Assembly (NCBI RefSeq): GCF_003289625.1
Contig: NZ_QMBN01000003.1
Location: 62,001 to 126,000, forward strand
Reading direction: 5' to 3'
Origin: Microbacterium sp. SMR1
Lineage (GTDB): Bacteria > Actinomycetota > Actinomycetes > Actinomycetales > Microbacteriaceae
Length of the DNA: 64,000 bases
Shown here: in pieces, positions 53,997 through 62,567 of the stretch
Layout of the letters: the number at the start of each line of letters is the position of its first letter
How positions within the stretch are numbered: position 1 is the first letter of the stretch
Position numbers and translations under genes: made by a program
Notes under the pieces: generated by a model
Told to the model about the DNA's origin: nothing
Seen by the model: the letters and a program-made list of their open reading frames with translations, nothing else
Databases searched by the model: none

Positions 53997-54012
53997 TAGA
54001 ACATATGTTCTA
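53997..54012 (-). promoter_or_regulatory. LexA (SOS) box
   Basis: TAGAACATATGTTCTA is a perfect 16-bp palindrome with the actinobacterial LexA core GAACATATGTTC. It lies 23 bases before the imuA' start. LexA would repress imuA'-imuB-dnaE2 until DNA damage activates RecA. Confidence 0.93.
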
Positions 54013-54075
54013 GACCATCAATGTCGAGATCGAAGATACGACCGACTTCCGACATCGCCTGGCAGATTGGATCGC

Positions 54076-54333
54076 GTGAACGCCTCCGACACCCCGCCCG
54101 TGACCCTGCGCCCCTATCACCCTCCGAGAGGGCGGCGAGTTGCACACCCGCAGCGGGCGCGGTCGGCGGCGACCCCCGAGCTCACCTCCGACGTCAGCAT
54201 CGCCGCCCGGCCCTTCTTCGAGAGCGTCGGCTTCCGCGTCGTCCGCGAGCAGCACCCGGTCAAAGAAGGGGTCGAGCTGACGAACTACCGGATGCGGAAG
54301 GTCCTCTCGCCGTCCGCGACCGCGGCATCCTGA
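54076..54333 (+). pseudogene. GNAT acetyltransferase gene with central deletion
   Basis: GTG at 54076 starts a short GNAT-like opening (NASDTPPVTLRPYHP). The acetyl-CoA-binding centre is missing. The frame then continues as the family C-terminus ELTSDVSIAARPFFESVGFR, EQHPVKEGVELTNYRMRKVL. At 86 codons it is about half the usual length and cannot bind acetyl-CoA. Its end overlaps the convergent epoxide hydrolase gene by about 49 bases. Confidence 0.75.
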
Positions 54334-55511
54334 TCTCCGGCCTCCGCGAGCACGGCGGCCAGCCCCTCCCGCAGGTCGGCGACGAAGGCCTCGGGCATCT
54401 CGAGCGACGGGAAGTGCCCACCGCGCCCCGCTGCCCGCCACCGGACGATGTTGCGGAAGCGTTGCGCCACCCACGGGCGGGGGTGCTTCTCGATGTCGTG
54501 GGGATACGTCGTGAGAGCGGCCGGCACGTCGACCCGGAGGTCGGGGTCGAGCGACTGGTGGCTCTCGAAGTAGATGCGCGCCGCTGACGCACCGGTGCCC
54601 GTCAGCCAGTACAGCGTCACGTTGTCGAGCAGTCGGTCGCGCGAGATGCTCTCGAAGGGAGTGTCGACGGTGTCGGTCCATTCGTGGAACTTCTCCAGTA
54701 TCCACGCGAGCAGACCCACCGGAGAGTCGACGAGCGCGTAACCGATGGTCTGCGGCGACGTCGCCATGACCTTCGCGTAGGCGAGTCGGTTCGCATCGAA
54801 CGCGCGCGTCTCGTCCACCCAGCGCCGCTCGGTCGCATCGAGCCCATCGGCGCTGAGCCCCGGCGGACTCTGGGGCGTACTCGTGTGCATGCCGATCACA
54901 TGGCTCGGGAATCGGCCGGCGAGCACGATCGTGACGGGACCACCCCAGTCGCTGCCGTGCGCCAGGAACCGCTCGTAGCCCAGGCGCGTCATGAGCTGCG
55001 CCCAGGCAGCGGCGATCCGTTCCGTGCCCCATCCGGGCTCATCGGGCTTGTCGGAGTAGCCGTATCCCGGCAGGGACGGCGCCACGACATGGAACGCCGG
55101 CATCGTCGGATCGTTCGGTTCGGCGAGGTCGTAGATCACGTCGACGAACTCGGCGACGCTGCCCGGCCACCCGTGCGTCATGATCAGCGGCACCGCATCG
55201 GGGCGCGACGACCGGCGATGAAGGAAATGGATGCCGAGGCCGTCGACGACCGTGCGGAACTGACCGATCTCGGCGAGACGCCGCTCGAACGGGCGCCAGT
55301 CGTAGACCGTCCGCCAGTACTTGACGAGGGCGGCGACATCGGCTCGTGGTGGGCCCTGGGCCCAGCGATCCTGTCCGCGGGCGTCGGGGCGGGTGGTCGC
55401 GCGTTCGGGTAGACGCGCCATGCCGAGGCGCGCCCGCAGGTCGTCCAACTCAGTATCCGCCGCACGTTGCACGAAGGGCGATACCGCCTCGGACGGGTGG
55501 GAAGCGGTCAC
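54285..55511 (-). CDS. Epoxide hydrolase family protein (EHN domain)
   Basis: Alpha/beta hydrolase of 408 residues. GTG at 55511 has GGAG 5 bases upstream; a GTG at 55517 overlaps that site. The N-terminal EHN lid segment has WRPFERRLAEIGQFRTVVDG. Then come the oxyanion motif MTHGWPGS, nucleophile D188 in HGSDWGGPV, YFESHQSL and the catalytic His in GRGGHFPSLEMPEAF. It opens epoxides with water; the substrate is unknown. It is divergent from the CGNR regulator and shares an inverted-repeat operator. Confidence 0.93.
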   Translation of the reverse strand: MTASHPSEAVSPFVQRAADTELDDLRARLGMARLPERATTRPDARGQDRWAQGPPRADVAALVKYWRTVYDWRPFERRLAEIGQFRTVVDGLGIHFLHRRSSRPDAVPLIMTHGWPGSVAEFVDVIYDLAEPNDPTMPAFHVVAPSLPGYGYSDKPDEPGWGTERIAAAWAQLMTRLGYERFLAHGSDWGGPVTIVLAGRFPSHVIGMHTSTPQSPPGLSADGLDATERRWVDETRAFDANRLAYAKVMATSPQTIGYALVDSPVGLLAWILEKFHEWTDTVDTPFESISRDRLLDNVTLYWLTGTGASAARIYFESHQSLDPDLRVDVPAALTTYPHDIEKHPRPWVAQRFRNIVRWRAAGRGGHFPSLEMPEAFVADLREGLAAVLAEAGDQDAAVADGERTFRIR

Positions 55512-55538
55512 GATCACTCCGTTCGTCGCGGCACGCAG

Positions 55539-55600
55539 TTGCGAACCGCCATAGCCGGTTCTATCAGAATCGGGCAGCCAATGGAACCAGCTATGGTGGT
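55539..55600 (+). promoter_or_regulatory. CGNR-regulator promoter with long inverted repeat
   Basis: TTGCGA (55539-55544) and TATCAG (55562-55567) are spaced by 17 bases. The left arm ACCGCCATAGCCGGTTC (55545-55561) exactly fills the spacer. The right arm GAACCAGCTATGGTGGT (55584-55600) is its complement at 15 of 17 positions and ends 3 bases before the ATG. The element lies between the divergent epoxide hydrolase and CGNR genes. Confidence 0.65.
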
Positions 55601-55603
55601 GCC

Positions 55604-56176
55604 ATGTCGGACGGCTTCCCCGAGTTCCGTGTCGGCTCCGTGCTGTCGACGAGCTTCACAGGCACGCTGACCGAGCGACACGGCGCCCGCGTCGAGCGCA
55701 TCCCCACACCGGCGCGGCTCCAGGCGTGGTTCGAGAGGTTCGATCTCGCGGTCGCACGGTGCTCGGCATCCGATCTCGACCGGGCCTATGTCCTGCGAGA
55801 GGCGATCCACGCCGCCGCGACAGCGCGGGCGCAGGGCGCGGCGTTGCCGACCGAAGCGGTCGATCGGCTCAATGAATTCAGCGCACGCGGCGGGGCGACC
55901 GCCGCCCTGACCGACGACGGCCGGCGGCGCTGGCACCTTGGATCGCCCGCTGCGGTCGACGCCGCGCTCGGAGTCGTCGCCGCAGACGCGATCGAGATCC
56001 TCGCCGGCGCGCGACCCGGCGCGTTCGCACTGTGCGCGTCACCGACATGTCGTGCCGCGTTCTTCGACACCAGCAGAGCCCGCACCCGGCGATGGTGCGA
56101 CATGAACACGTGCGGCAACCACGCGAAGAAGGCTCGGCTGCGCGCGAAGGAAGCTCACACGGGAGAGGCTCACTGA
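55604..56176 (+). CDS. CGNR zinc-finger / ABATE domain regulator
   Basis: Protein of 190 residues (ATG 55604). The first ~130 residues are a helical ABATE-type stress or ligand domain. The C-terminal CGNR finger is ALCASPTCRAAFFDTSRART followed by RRWCDMNTCGNHAKKARLRA. Such proteins are DNA-binding regulators. It most likely controls itself and the divergent epoxide hydrolase gene through the inverted repeat. Confidence 0.92.
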   Translation: MSDGFPEFRVGSVLSTSFTGTLTERHGARVERIPTPARLQAWFERFDLAVARCSASDLDRAYVLREAIHAAATARAQGAALPTEAVDRLNEFSARGGATAALTDDGRRRWHLGSPAAVDAALGVVAADAIEILAGARPGAFALCASPTCRAAFFDTSRARTRRWCDMNTCGNHAKKARLRAKEAHTGEAH

Positions 56177-56180
56177 GGAG

Positions 56181-56936
56181 TCACACGTCACGCGTTCTGA
56201 GGACGAGAAGAGCGGCGAGCGTCGTCCATAGCGTGAAGATCGCCATGATCCCGAGTCCCACCAGCGGCGGCATCCCGCTCGTCGTCCCGACAGCGTACGA
56301 GGCCTGGCCGGCCGTCGTGGGCCAGTAGGTACCCGCGAACTCACCGATGACCCCGGGCATCCCCGGGGCGAGAGCGGGCACGAGAAGCGCGACGGTCACG
56401 ATGATCGCGAGCGCACCGGAAGAGCTTCGCGTGATGATGCCGAATCCGAGGCCGAGGACGGCCGTGAGGACGAGGTACACGATCGCACAGACGATGGCCC
56501 GAGCAGTTCCAGGGTCATCGAGTGCCGACACGGGCAGACCAGCCGCAGCAAGCGCGGCCTGCGTGGCACCGAAGCTGCCTGCCACCGCCGCGACTGCCAC
56601 GACCAAGCCGACGAGCGCCGAAACTCCGAGCTTCGAAGCCAGGAGGGCCCCGCGCCGGGGCACGATGGCGAGGCTCGTGATGATCTGCCCCGAGCCGTAT
56701 TCACTGGTGATGGCCTGCGATCCGATGGTCGCGAGGAGGATCTGACCGACCAGGATGCCCTTGAAGCTGATGCCGGTGGGGTCGAAATCGGAAGGGAGCG
56801 CGGCCTGCCAATCGGCCACGAGCCCGCTCACCCCCAGCAGGCTGACCATCACCGTCACGACGACTGCCGAGGCAGCGAGGATCCAGGTGCTGTGGACACT
56901 GCGGGCTTTGATCCATTCGGAAGCGAAGAGGTTCAT
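56181..56936 (-). CDS. ABC-2 type transporter permease
   Basis: Membrane subunit of 251 residues with six hydrophobic segments (for example WILAASAVVVTVMVSLLGV and LAIIVTVALLVPALAPG). ITSEYGSGQIITSLAIVPRR is typical of ABC-2 permeases of antibiotic or bacteriocin export. It follows the ATPase gene by one base. Confidence 0.92.
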   Translation of the reverse strand: MNLFASEWIKARSVHSTWILAASAVVVTVMVSLLGVSGLVADWQAALPSDFDPTGISFKGILVGQILLATIGSQAITSEYGSGQIITSLAIVPRRGALLASKLGVSALVGLVVAVAAVAGSFGATQAALAAAGLPVSALDDPGTARAIVCAIVYLVLTAVLGLGFGIITRSSSGALAIIVTVALLVPALAPGMPGVIGEFAGTYWPTTAGQASYAVGTTSGMPPLVGLGIMAIFTLWTTLAALLVLRTRDV

Positions 56937-56937
56937 G

Positions 56938-57861
56938 TCAGGCGGCCTTCTGCTCGATCGTGGTCATGGCGAGAAACGCGTCTTCGAGCGAGTCCCGAAC
57001 GAGGGTGAGCTCGAACACCTCGGCGCCGGAGGCGGCTGCGATGCGGCCGACGCTCTCCGTCGTCGTCCCCGAGACGACGAGAACGTCGTTGCGATCGGCG
57101 TCCGCCCGAACCGGAAGCCCGGCTCGCCGGAGCGCATCACGCAGGACATCGGCATTCGGAGTCCGAACGCGGACGTACTCGTTCGTGTGCGAGGCGATGA
57201 ATGCGTCCAAAGACTGGTCGGCGAGCAGACGACCGTGGTTGATCACGATGAGGTGATCCGCCGTCAGTTGCATCTCACCCATCAGATGGCTCGAGAACAG
57301 CACCAATCGGCCTTCCGCGGCGAGCTCGCGCATCAGGGATCGAGCCCAGCGGATGCCTTCCGGGTCGAGCCCGTTGAGAGGTTCGTCGAAGATGACGATG
57401 CCGGGGTCGCCGATCAACGCCGTGGCGATCCCCAGCCGTTGCTTCATCCCGAGCGAGAAGTCGCCGGCCGGCCGGCTCCCTGCTTCAGCCAGGCCCACCA
57501 ACTCCAGAACCTCCCCGACTCGACCCCGCGGCACGCCTCCAGCACGCGCGACGGACGCGAGATGATCCACGGCCGTACGCCGCGGATGAACGGCACGCGC
57601 ATCGAGCATCGCGCCGATCACCCGCATCGGATGGGGCAACTCATGCAGACGATGCCCGTTCACGGTCGCGGCGCCGCTCGTGGGCTTGTCCAGGCCGAGG
57701 AACATGCGGAGAGTGGTGGACTTGCCCGCCCCGTTCGGCCCGAGGAAGCCGGTCACGATCCCGGGCCGAACCTGGAATGACAGACCGTCGACGGCGGTGA
57801 CGGTTCCATAGCGCTTGACGAGATCGTGAGCTTGGAGAGATGCCTGCGTTGTCTTCTGCAC
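56938..57861 (-). CDS. ABC-2 exporter ATP-binding protein
   Basis: ATPase of 307 residues starting at GTG 57861 (VQKTTQASLQAHDLVKRYG). Walker A GPNGAGKST, signature FSLGMKQRLGIATALIG, Walker B IVIFDEPLNGLDP, and switch His SSHLMGE. It powers the permease at 56181. The operator of the divergent TetR protein starts 9 bases upstream of its start codon, so the pair is probably TetR-repressed. Confidence 0.94.
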   Translation of the reverse strand: MQKTTQASLQAHDLVKRYGTVTAVDGLSFQVRPGIVTGFLGPNGAGKSTTLRMFLGLDKPTSGAATVNGHRLHELPHPMRVIGAMLDARAVHPRRTAVDHLASVARAGGVPRGRVGEVLELVGLAEAGSRPAGDFSLGMKQRLGIATALIGDPGIVIFDEPLNGLDPEGIRWARSLMRELAAEGRLVLFSSHLMGEMQLTADHLIVINHGRLLADQSLDAFIASHTNEYVRVRTPNADVLRDALRRAGLPVRADADRNDVLVVSGTTTESVGRIAAASGAEVFELTLVRDSLEDAFLAMTTIEQKAA

Positions 57862-57870
57862 GGTAGGTAC

Positions 57871-57890
57871 ACTACACCGTACCGTGTAGT
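57871..57890. promoter_or_regulatory. TetR operator
   Basis: ACTACACCGTACCGTGTAGT, a near-perfect 20-bp palindrome around GTAC (two mismatched positions). It lies between the ABC-2 exporter and the divergent TetR gene and is the natural binding site for that regulator. Confidence 0.75.
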
Positions 57891-57937
57891 TCTGCTGCAC
57901 TGGTCGGTGTAGAGTTCGGGAAGAGCAAAGGATGACG

Positions 57938-58582
57938 ATGAGCGATGCGAGGCCGGTTAGGCAGGGCCAGGAGCAGAAGCGCTCCGCGATACTCACGGCG
58001 GCGCGAGAGCTCTTCGTCGAGGTGGGCGTCGAGCGATCGAGTATGGATGCCGTTTCGGCGCGCGCGCGTGTCTCCAAGCGCACCGTCTACGACTACTACG
58101 GAGATAAACGGCGGCTGCTGCTCGGAGTGGTCGAGAGCGCGGGCGAGACGGCCGTGAACACCCTCCGCGAGCTGTCCGAGACGCACCTGCCGGACACAAT
58201 CGCGATCGACGGCCGCGATAGATTGCACCAGGCTGTGATCGCGTTCGCCGCCGAACTCGGGGGGTTCCTCGCCACGTCGACGAACTACGCAGCTGCGGTC
58301 AAGCTGATCTCGGAGAACGAATCGCTCCTGCCCGAACTCGAGGACCACCCGCTGGACCGAGCGCACGCCGACGTTCTCGCCGAGCGCTTCGCTCACTTCG
58401 CGACCGAGGGTCTGCTCGACCTCGACGACCCGGGACTCGCCGCCGAGCATTTCCACGCGCTCACGACGCTCCGGGTTCTCAACGAGCCCGCTCGCCGCCG
58501 GACGGACGCCGAGCGGGTCCGACAGATCATGACCGATGGCGCCGGCGCATTCCTGCGCGCTTACGGCCAGAGAGCGCGGTAG
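57938..58582 (+). CDS. TetR family transcriptional regulator
   Basis: Regulator of 214 residues; the ATG at 57938 has AAAGGA 5 bases upstream. The HTH is ILTAARELFVEVGVERSSMD, AVSARARVSKRTVYDYYGDK. The C-terminal ligand domain resembles TetR_C_7/AefR-like types. Divergent from the ABC-2 exporter operon and probably its repressor. Confidence 0.95.
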   Translation: MSDARPVRQGQEQKRSAILTAARELFVEVGVERSSMDAVSARARVSKRTVYDYYGDKRRLLLGVVESAGETAVNTLRELSETHLPDTIAIDGRDRLHQAVIAFAAELGGFLATSTNYAAAVKLISENESLLPELEDHPLDRAHADVLAERFAHFATEGLLDLDDPGLAAEHFHALTTLRVLNEPARRRTDAERVRQIMTDGAGAFLRAYGQRAR

Positions 58583-58598
58583 GCGCGCACCGCGGCGA

Positions 58599-59096
58599 TC
58601 AGGCGGCGAGACTCAGGTACGGCTCCCAGCGCGGGTCGGATCGCTCCGTGCCCCGTACGGCCCACTGCGGGCCTCGCGGGGGCTTCGGCAGCCATCGCAG
58701 CTCCCACCCCATCTCCTGCGGAGTGTGGTCGCTCTTGAGGTTGTTGCACCGCAGGCAGCAGGCGACGAGGTTCTCCCACGAGTTGCTGCCCCCGCGCGAG
58801 CGCGGCATGACGTGGTCGATCGTCGACGCCGCCTTCCCGCAATAGGCGCATCGGTGCGCGTCGCGGCGGAGCACGCCACGCCGCGTCACCGGCACGCGGC
58901 GCGCACTCGGGATACGGACGTACCGGGTCAGGACGATCACCGCCGGGCGTTCGTACGTTCCATCGATCCCGAGAACGGGATCGTGGACGACGTGCTCGAC
59001 GATCGTCGCCTTGTCGTTCAACACCAGGAGGAGGGCCCGACGGAACGACACCACAGCGAGTGGCTCATACCCGGCGTTCAGTACCAGAGTGCGCAT
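58599..59096 (-). CDS. HNH endonuclease family protein
   Basis: Protein of 165 residues. GAGGA is 6 bases upstream of the ATG at 59096. The N-terminal part MRTLVLNAGYEPLAVVSFRR is typical of a widespread actinobacterial HNH protein. The nuclease core is RCAYCGKAASTIDHVMPRSR, then GGSNSWENLVACCLRCNNLK. It is conserved chromosomal, not clearly mobile. Role unknown, perhaps in DNA repair. Confidence 0.93.
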   Translation of the reverse strand: MRTLVLNAGYEPLAVVSFRRALLLVLNDKATIVEHVVHDPVLGIDGTYERPAVIVLTRYVRIPSARRVPVTRRGVLRRDAHRCAYCGKAASTIDHVMPRSRGGSNSWENLVACCLRCNNLKSDHTPQEMGWELRWLPKPPRGPQWAVRGTERSDPRWEPYLSLAA

Positions 59097-59193
59097 TTCC
59101 TGTCCTCACGAACTGCCCTGACGGCTTCAGCGGATGTTCGATGACCGACGTCGCGCGAGCCGTGCGGGCAGGTCCCGCGAGGGTGCGAGCACG

Positions 59194-59222
59194 AAAAAAG
59201 GCGCTGTCATGAAGACAGCGCC
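59194..59222 (-). terminator. Rho-independent terminator of the M23 peptidase gene
   Basis: GGCGCTGTC (59200-59208), loop of 5, GACAGCGCC (59214-59222); on the minus strand the 9-bp stem is followed by six T. It lies between the M23 peptidase gene and the HNH gene on the minus strand. Confidence 0.88.
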
Positions 59223-59409
59223 TTGATTCACGGCCGAGGCCGCAGTGGTGCACACGATGCCGCAGGACGTAGCGACCGATCGCATTCACGGTTCGAATGC
59301 CCGGTACTGGTCCCATCAGCTCCCCCTCGGCGTGCGCGAGCGTCGCGTTCAGGGTAATACACCCTCGACGCAGGAAGGTCGACGGGAGATGAACGGATGA
59401 TGCGTGTCG

Positions 59410-60315
59410 TCAGCCCGCGTTCGCGACGAGCCACGACTCGGCGTTCATGTACGCGCCGTCGACCACGATCTCGAGATGCAGGTGCGTTCCGAACGCGCGG
59501 CCCGTATCGCCGACCTGGCCGAGCAGCTGTCCCGCCGAGACGGTGTCGCCGACCTGCACCGCGCGGGTGCCCCAGTCCATGTGCGCGTAGAGGCTCGTGA
59601 CGTTCGTGCCGTTGATGTTGTGCGCGACCTTGACGTACACGCCCCAGCCCGGACCGCTCTCGCTCGAGGCGACGACCGTGCCGTCGGCGACCGAGTAGAT
59701 CGGCGTGCCACGGTCGGCCATGTAGTCGGTGCCGCGGTGACCGGCGTACGGGGTGCCGAAGTTGTTGAACGACATCAGCGGACGACGCACGAGACCGGAA
59801 CCCGGCGCGACGAGCGGGATCGACTGGCTGTACGACGTCGACGACGAGGCGGTCGAGCTGCTCGCGGAGATGCGGTTCGCGAGGGCCTCGGCGGCTGCCT
59901 TGGCGGCGGCCTCCTCGTCCTTCTTCTTCTTGATCTCTTCGGGCGTGGTCGCCGTGAAGCCACTGCGGTCGAGAGACGCGGGTCCGACCTCGGACGCGAC
60001 GACGATCGACTGCGCGTTGTTGGCGGCGACCTGCTGCAGCGTCATCGCGTCGGCCGACGTACCGCGCACGGCGGCGAAGGCCGGGATGGCGACGGTGGCG
60101 ACAAGGCCGACCACGGCAGCGACGGTGAAGGTGCTGCGAACGGGGTGGACCCGGCGACGGCTCCGGCGGGAAGCGCGGTTCTCGATGGTCGCGACGTCCC
60201 GCTTCTGCTTCTTCGCCATCGGGAAGCGGCGGCCACGCAGGGCGCGACCAGAGCGTTCGGGATTCGTCGCGTCGACCTCGGGTACGTCTACCGACGAATC
60301 GTTGTGTTCAGCCAA
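59410..60315 (-). CDS. M23 family metallopeptidase (LytM-like), membrane anchored
   Basis: Cell-wall endopeptidase-type protein of 301 residues. It starts with TTG at 60315, with GGAGG 6 bases upstream. A basic N-terminus leads to a membrane segment (TFTVAAVVGLVATVAIPAFA), then a short coiled coil EEIKKKKDEEAAAKAAAEAL. The C-terminal M23 domain keeps the zinc ligands: GHRGTDYMADRGTPIYS (HxxxD) and GTHLHLEIVVDG (HxH), with LYAHMDWG. It likely cuts or regulates peptidoglycan outside the membrane. Confidence 0.94.
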   Translation of the reverse strand: MAEHNDSSVDVPEVDATNPERSGRALRGRRFPMAKKQKRDVATIENRASRRSRRRVHPVRSTFTVAAVVGLVATVAIPAFAAVRGTSADAMTLQQVAANNAQSIVVASEVGPASLDRSGFTATTPEEIKKKKDEEAAAKAAAEALANRISASSSTASSSTSYSQSIPLVAPGSGLVRRPLMSFNNFGTPYAGHRGTDYMADRGTPIYSVADGTVVASSESGPGWGVYVKVAHNINGTNVTSLYAHMDWGTRAVQVGDTVSAGQLLGQVGDTGRAFGTHLHLEIVVDGAYMNAESWLVANAG

Positions 60316-60557
60316 ATCAGTCCTCCGGCGCCTCTGCGCGATGGTCTGCGCTGGCTCGTCGACACTGCGCGTGTAGATCCACGCGACATTCGGGTGTCAC
60401 CGCGTGGACGACGAGCCGAAGAGGCAATCCATGCAGCGGTCTCGGGCGGGCTTCTCGCCTGAAGACTTCTCGAGGCTACCGGAAGGTAACGAATAAGTCA
60501 CGCTGTCGTTCCCTTCCCCACCGGACGCTCAGGTCCGGTGGCCGAACGCTCGCGGAC

Positions 60558-61256
60558 TCAGTCGCGACGCGTGAGGAAGATGTGCGACGCGACCTCGACG
60601 GGCAGCTCGAGCCCCTCGTCGACACCGTCCATCTGAACGAGGACGTACCCCTCCGAGAACTGGAACGTGCCCTCACGGCCGGGGACGACGCCCGCTGCCC
60701 GCAGCTGCTGCAGCAGTTCGGGGTCGACCTGGGCCGGCTCGGCGAGCCGTCGCACGGTGCCCTCGATCGGCCCGCCGGTCTCGTTCAGCAGACGCACGAG
60801 GCCCACCACACCGTCGTCGAAGGTGCGCGCAGGCACATCCCCGAGCTGGTCGAGACCGGGGATCGGGTTGCCGTAGGGCGATTCGGTGGGGTGACCGAGC
60901 AGCTCGATGAGGCGACGCTCGACGAGCTCGCTCATCACGTGCTCCCAGCGGCAGGCCTCTTCGTGGACATAGGCCCAGTCGAGTCCGATGACATCACTGA
61001 GCAGGCGCTCGGCGAGACGGTGCTTGCGCATGACGTCGACCGCCTTCTGCCGGCCGCTGTCGGTCAGCTCGAGCGAGCGGTCTTCCGACACGACGACGAG
61101 TCCGTCGCGCTCCATGCGGCCGACCGTCTGCGAGACGGTGGGACCGGAGTGCCCGAGGCGCTCGGAGATGCGTGCACGCAGGGGGACGATCGCCTCTTCC
61201 TCGAGCTCGAGGATGGTACGCAGATACATCTCTGTCGTGTCGATGAGATCGGTCAT
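60558..61256 (-). CDS. DtxR/IdeR family metal-dependent regulator
   Basis: Protein of 232 residues (ATG 61256, AGGG 6 bases upstream). HTH segment TTEMYLRTILELEEEAIVPL, LGHSGPTVSQTVGRMERDGL. The dimer and metal region has HRLAERLLSDVIGLDWAYVH, EEACRWEHVMS and HPTESPYGNPIPG. A C-terminal SH3-like FeoA domain follows. It may sense iron or manganese; whether it is IdeR or MntR-like cannot be told without closer comparison. The metal His and Glu positions are present. Confidence 0.94.
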   Translation of the reverse strand: MTDLIDTTEMYLRTILELEEEAIVPLRARISERLGHSGPTVSQTVGRMERDGLVVVSEDRSLELTDSGRQKAVDVMRKHRLAERLLSDVIGLDWAYVHEEACRWEHVMSELVERRLIELLGHPTESPYGNPIPGLDQLGDVPARTFDDGVVGLVRLLNETGGPIEGTVRRLAEPAQVDPELLQQLRAAGVVPGREGTFQFSEGYVLVQMDGVDEGLELPVEVASHIFLTRRD

Positions 61257-61380
61257 CACAGCCCTTGTCGTGCGCGTGGTCGGGAGGATCCCAGCCTATC
61301 CGCTGGTGAGGACATGCGAGGCTGCCCTTACCTCCTACTCATGGCACGGCAGGCCCGGACGCCACCCCTAGAATCGGCTC

Positions 61381-62493
61381 ATGGCGCACGTCACCCTGCC
61401 CCGAGACATCCTTCCCCGCGACGGCCGCTTCGGCTGCGGTCCCGCCAAGATCCGCCCCGAGCAGGTCGCCGCCCTGTCGGGTCCCGGCTCGATCCTGCTC
61501 GGCACGTCGCACCGCCAATCGCCGGTGAAGAGTCTCGTCGGCCAGGTCCGCTCCGGCCTGTCCGATCTGCTGCGGCTGCCCAACGGATACGAGATCATCC
61601 TCGGCAACGGCGGATCGACCGCTTTCTGGGATGCCGCGGCATTCGGCCTCATCGAGAACCGCAGCCAGAACCTCATCTTCGGCGAGTTCGGCGGCAAGTT
61701 CGGCGCGGCCGCATCCGCGCCCTGGCTCCAGGCTCCCGACATCCGCAAGGCCGAGCCCGGCTCGAGCATCTCGGCCGAGGCTGTGGAGGGCGTCGACGTG
61801 TACGCCTGGCCCCACAACGAGACGTCGACCGGTGTCGCCGCCCCCGTGCGCCGCGTCGTCGGCGACGAAGGCGCGCTGACCGTCATCGATGCCACGAGCG
61901 CGGCGGGCGGCATCGACTTCTCGGTCTCGCAGTGCGACGTCTACTACTTCGCCCCGCAGAAGAACCTCGGCTCGGATGGCGGCATCTGGTTCGCCGCGGT
62001 CTCCCCCGCCGCGATCGAGCGGATCGAGCGGGTCGCCGCGTCGGGCCGCTACATCCCCGAGTTCCTGAGCCTGAAGAACGCGCTCGACAACTCGCGACTC
62101 AACCAGACACTGAACACGCCCGCCGTCGCGACGCTCTATCTGCTCGACAAGCAGCTCGAGTGGATCCACAGCAACGGCGGCCTGCAGTGGGCGGCTGACC
62201 GCACCGCAGAATCCTCTTCGGCGCTGTACGACTGGGCCGAAGCGTCCGAGCACGCGACGCCGTTCGTCGCCGATCCCGCCGACCGCTCCCCCGTCGTGGT
62301 GACGATCGACTTCGACGACACCGTCGATGCCGCTGCCGTCGCCAAGAGCCTGCGCGGCAACGGCATCGTCGACACCGAGCCGTACCGCAAGCTGGGCCGC
62401 AACCAGCTGCGCATCGCGACGTTCGTCTCGATCGAGCCCGACGACGTGCGCCAGCTGATCAAGTGCATCGACTACACGATCGACCGTCTCTGA
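61381..62493 (+). CDS. serC: Phosphoserine aminotransferase
   Basis: PLP enzyme of serine biosynthesis: 3-phosphohydroxypyruvate to phosphoserine. 370 residues, the actinobacterial type. Marks are RFGCGPAKIRPEQV, LLGTSHRQSPVKSLVG, LGNGGSTAFWDAAAFGL, TSAAGGIDFSVSQCDVYYF and the Schiff-base lysine K194 in APQKNLGSDGG. Divergent from the DtxR-like gene. Ends in a strong hairpin. Confidence 0.95.
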   Translation: MAHVTLPRDILPRDGRFGCGPAKIRPEQVAALSGPGSILLGTSHRQSPVKSLVGQVRSGLSDLLRLPNGYEIILGNGGSTAFWDAAAFGLIENRSQNLIFGEFGGKFGAAASAPWLQAPDIRKAEPGSSISAEAVEGVDVYAWPHNETSTGVAAPVRRVVGDEGALTVIDATSAAGGIDFSVSQCDVYYFAPQKNLGSDGGIWFAAVSPAAIERIERVAASGRYIPEFLSLKNALDNSRLNQTLNTPAVATLYLLDKQLEWIHSNGGLQWAADRTAESSSALYDWAEASEHATPFVADPADRSPVVVTIDFDDTVDAAAVAKSLRGNGIVDTEPYRKLGRNQLRIATFVSIEPDDVRQLIKCIDYTIDRL

Positions 62494-62518
62494 GCGCGTA
62501 ACGCCGCTGAGACGACAG

Positions 62519-62547
62519 AAGGGATGCCGCACCGCGCGGCATCCCTT
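62519..62547. terminator. Bidirectional terminator between serC and DUF3027 gene
   Basis: AAGGGATGCCGC (62519-62530) pairs exactly with GCGGCATCCCTT (62536-62547), 5-base loop. It lies between convergent genes and can act for both; T-rich ends are within the stem. Confidence 0.8.
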
Positions 62548-62567
62548 CGTCGTTCCCGCTCGAGCGG

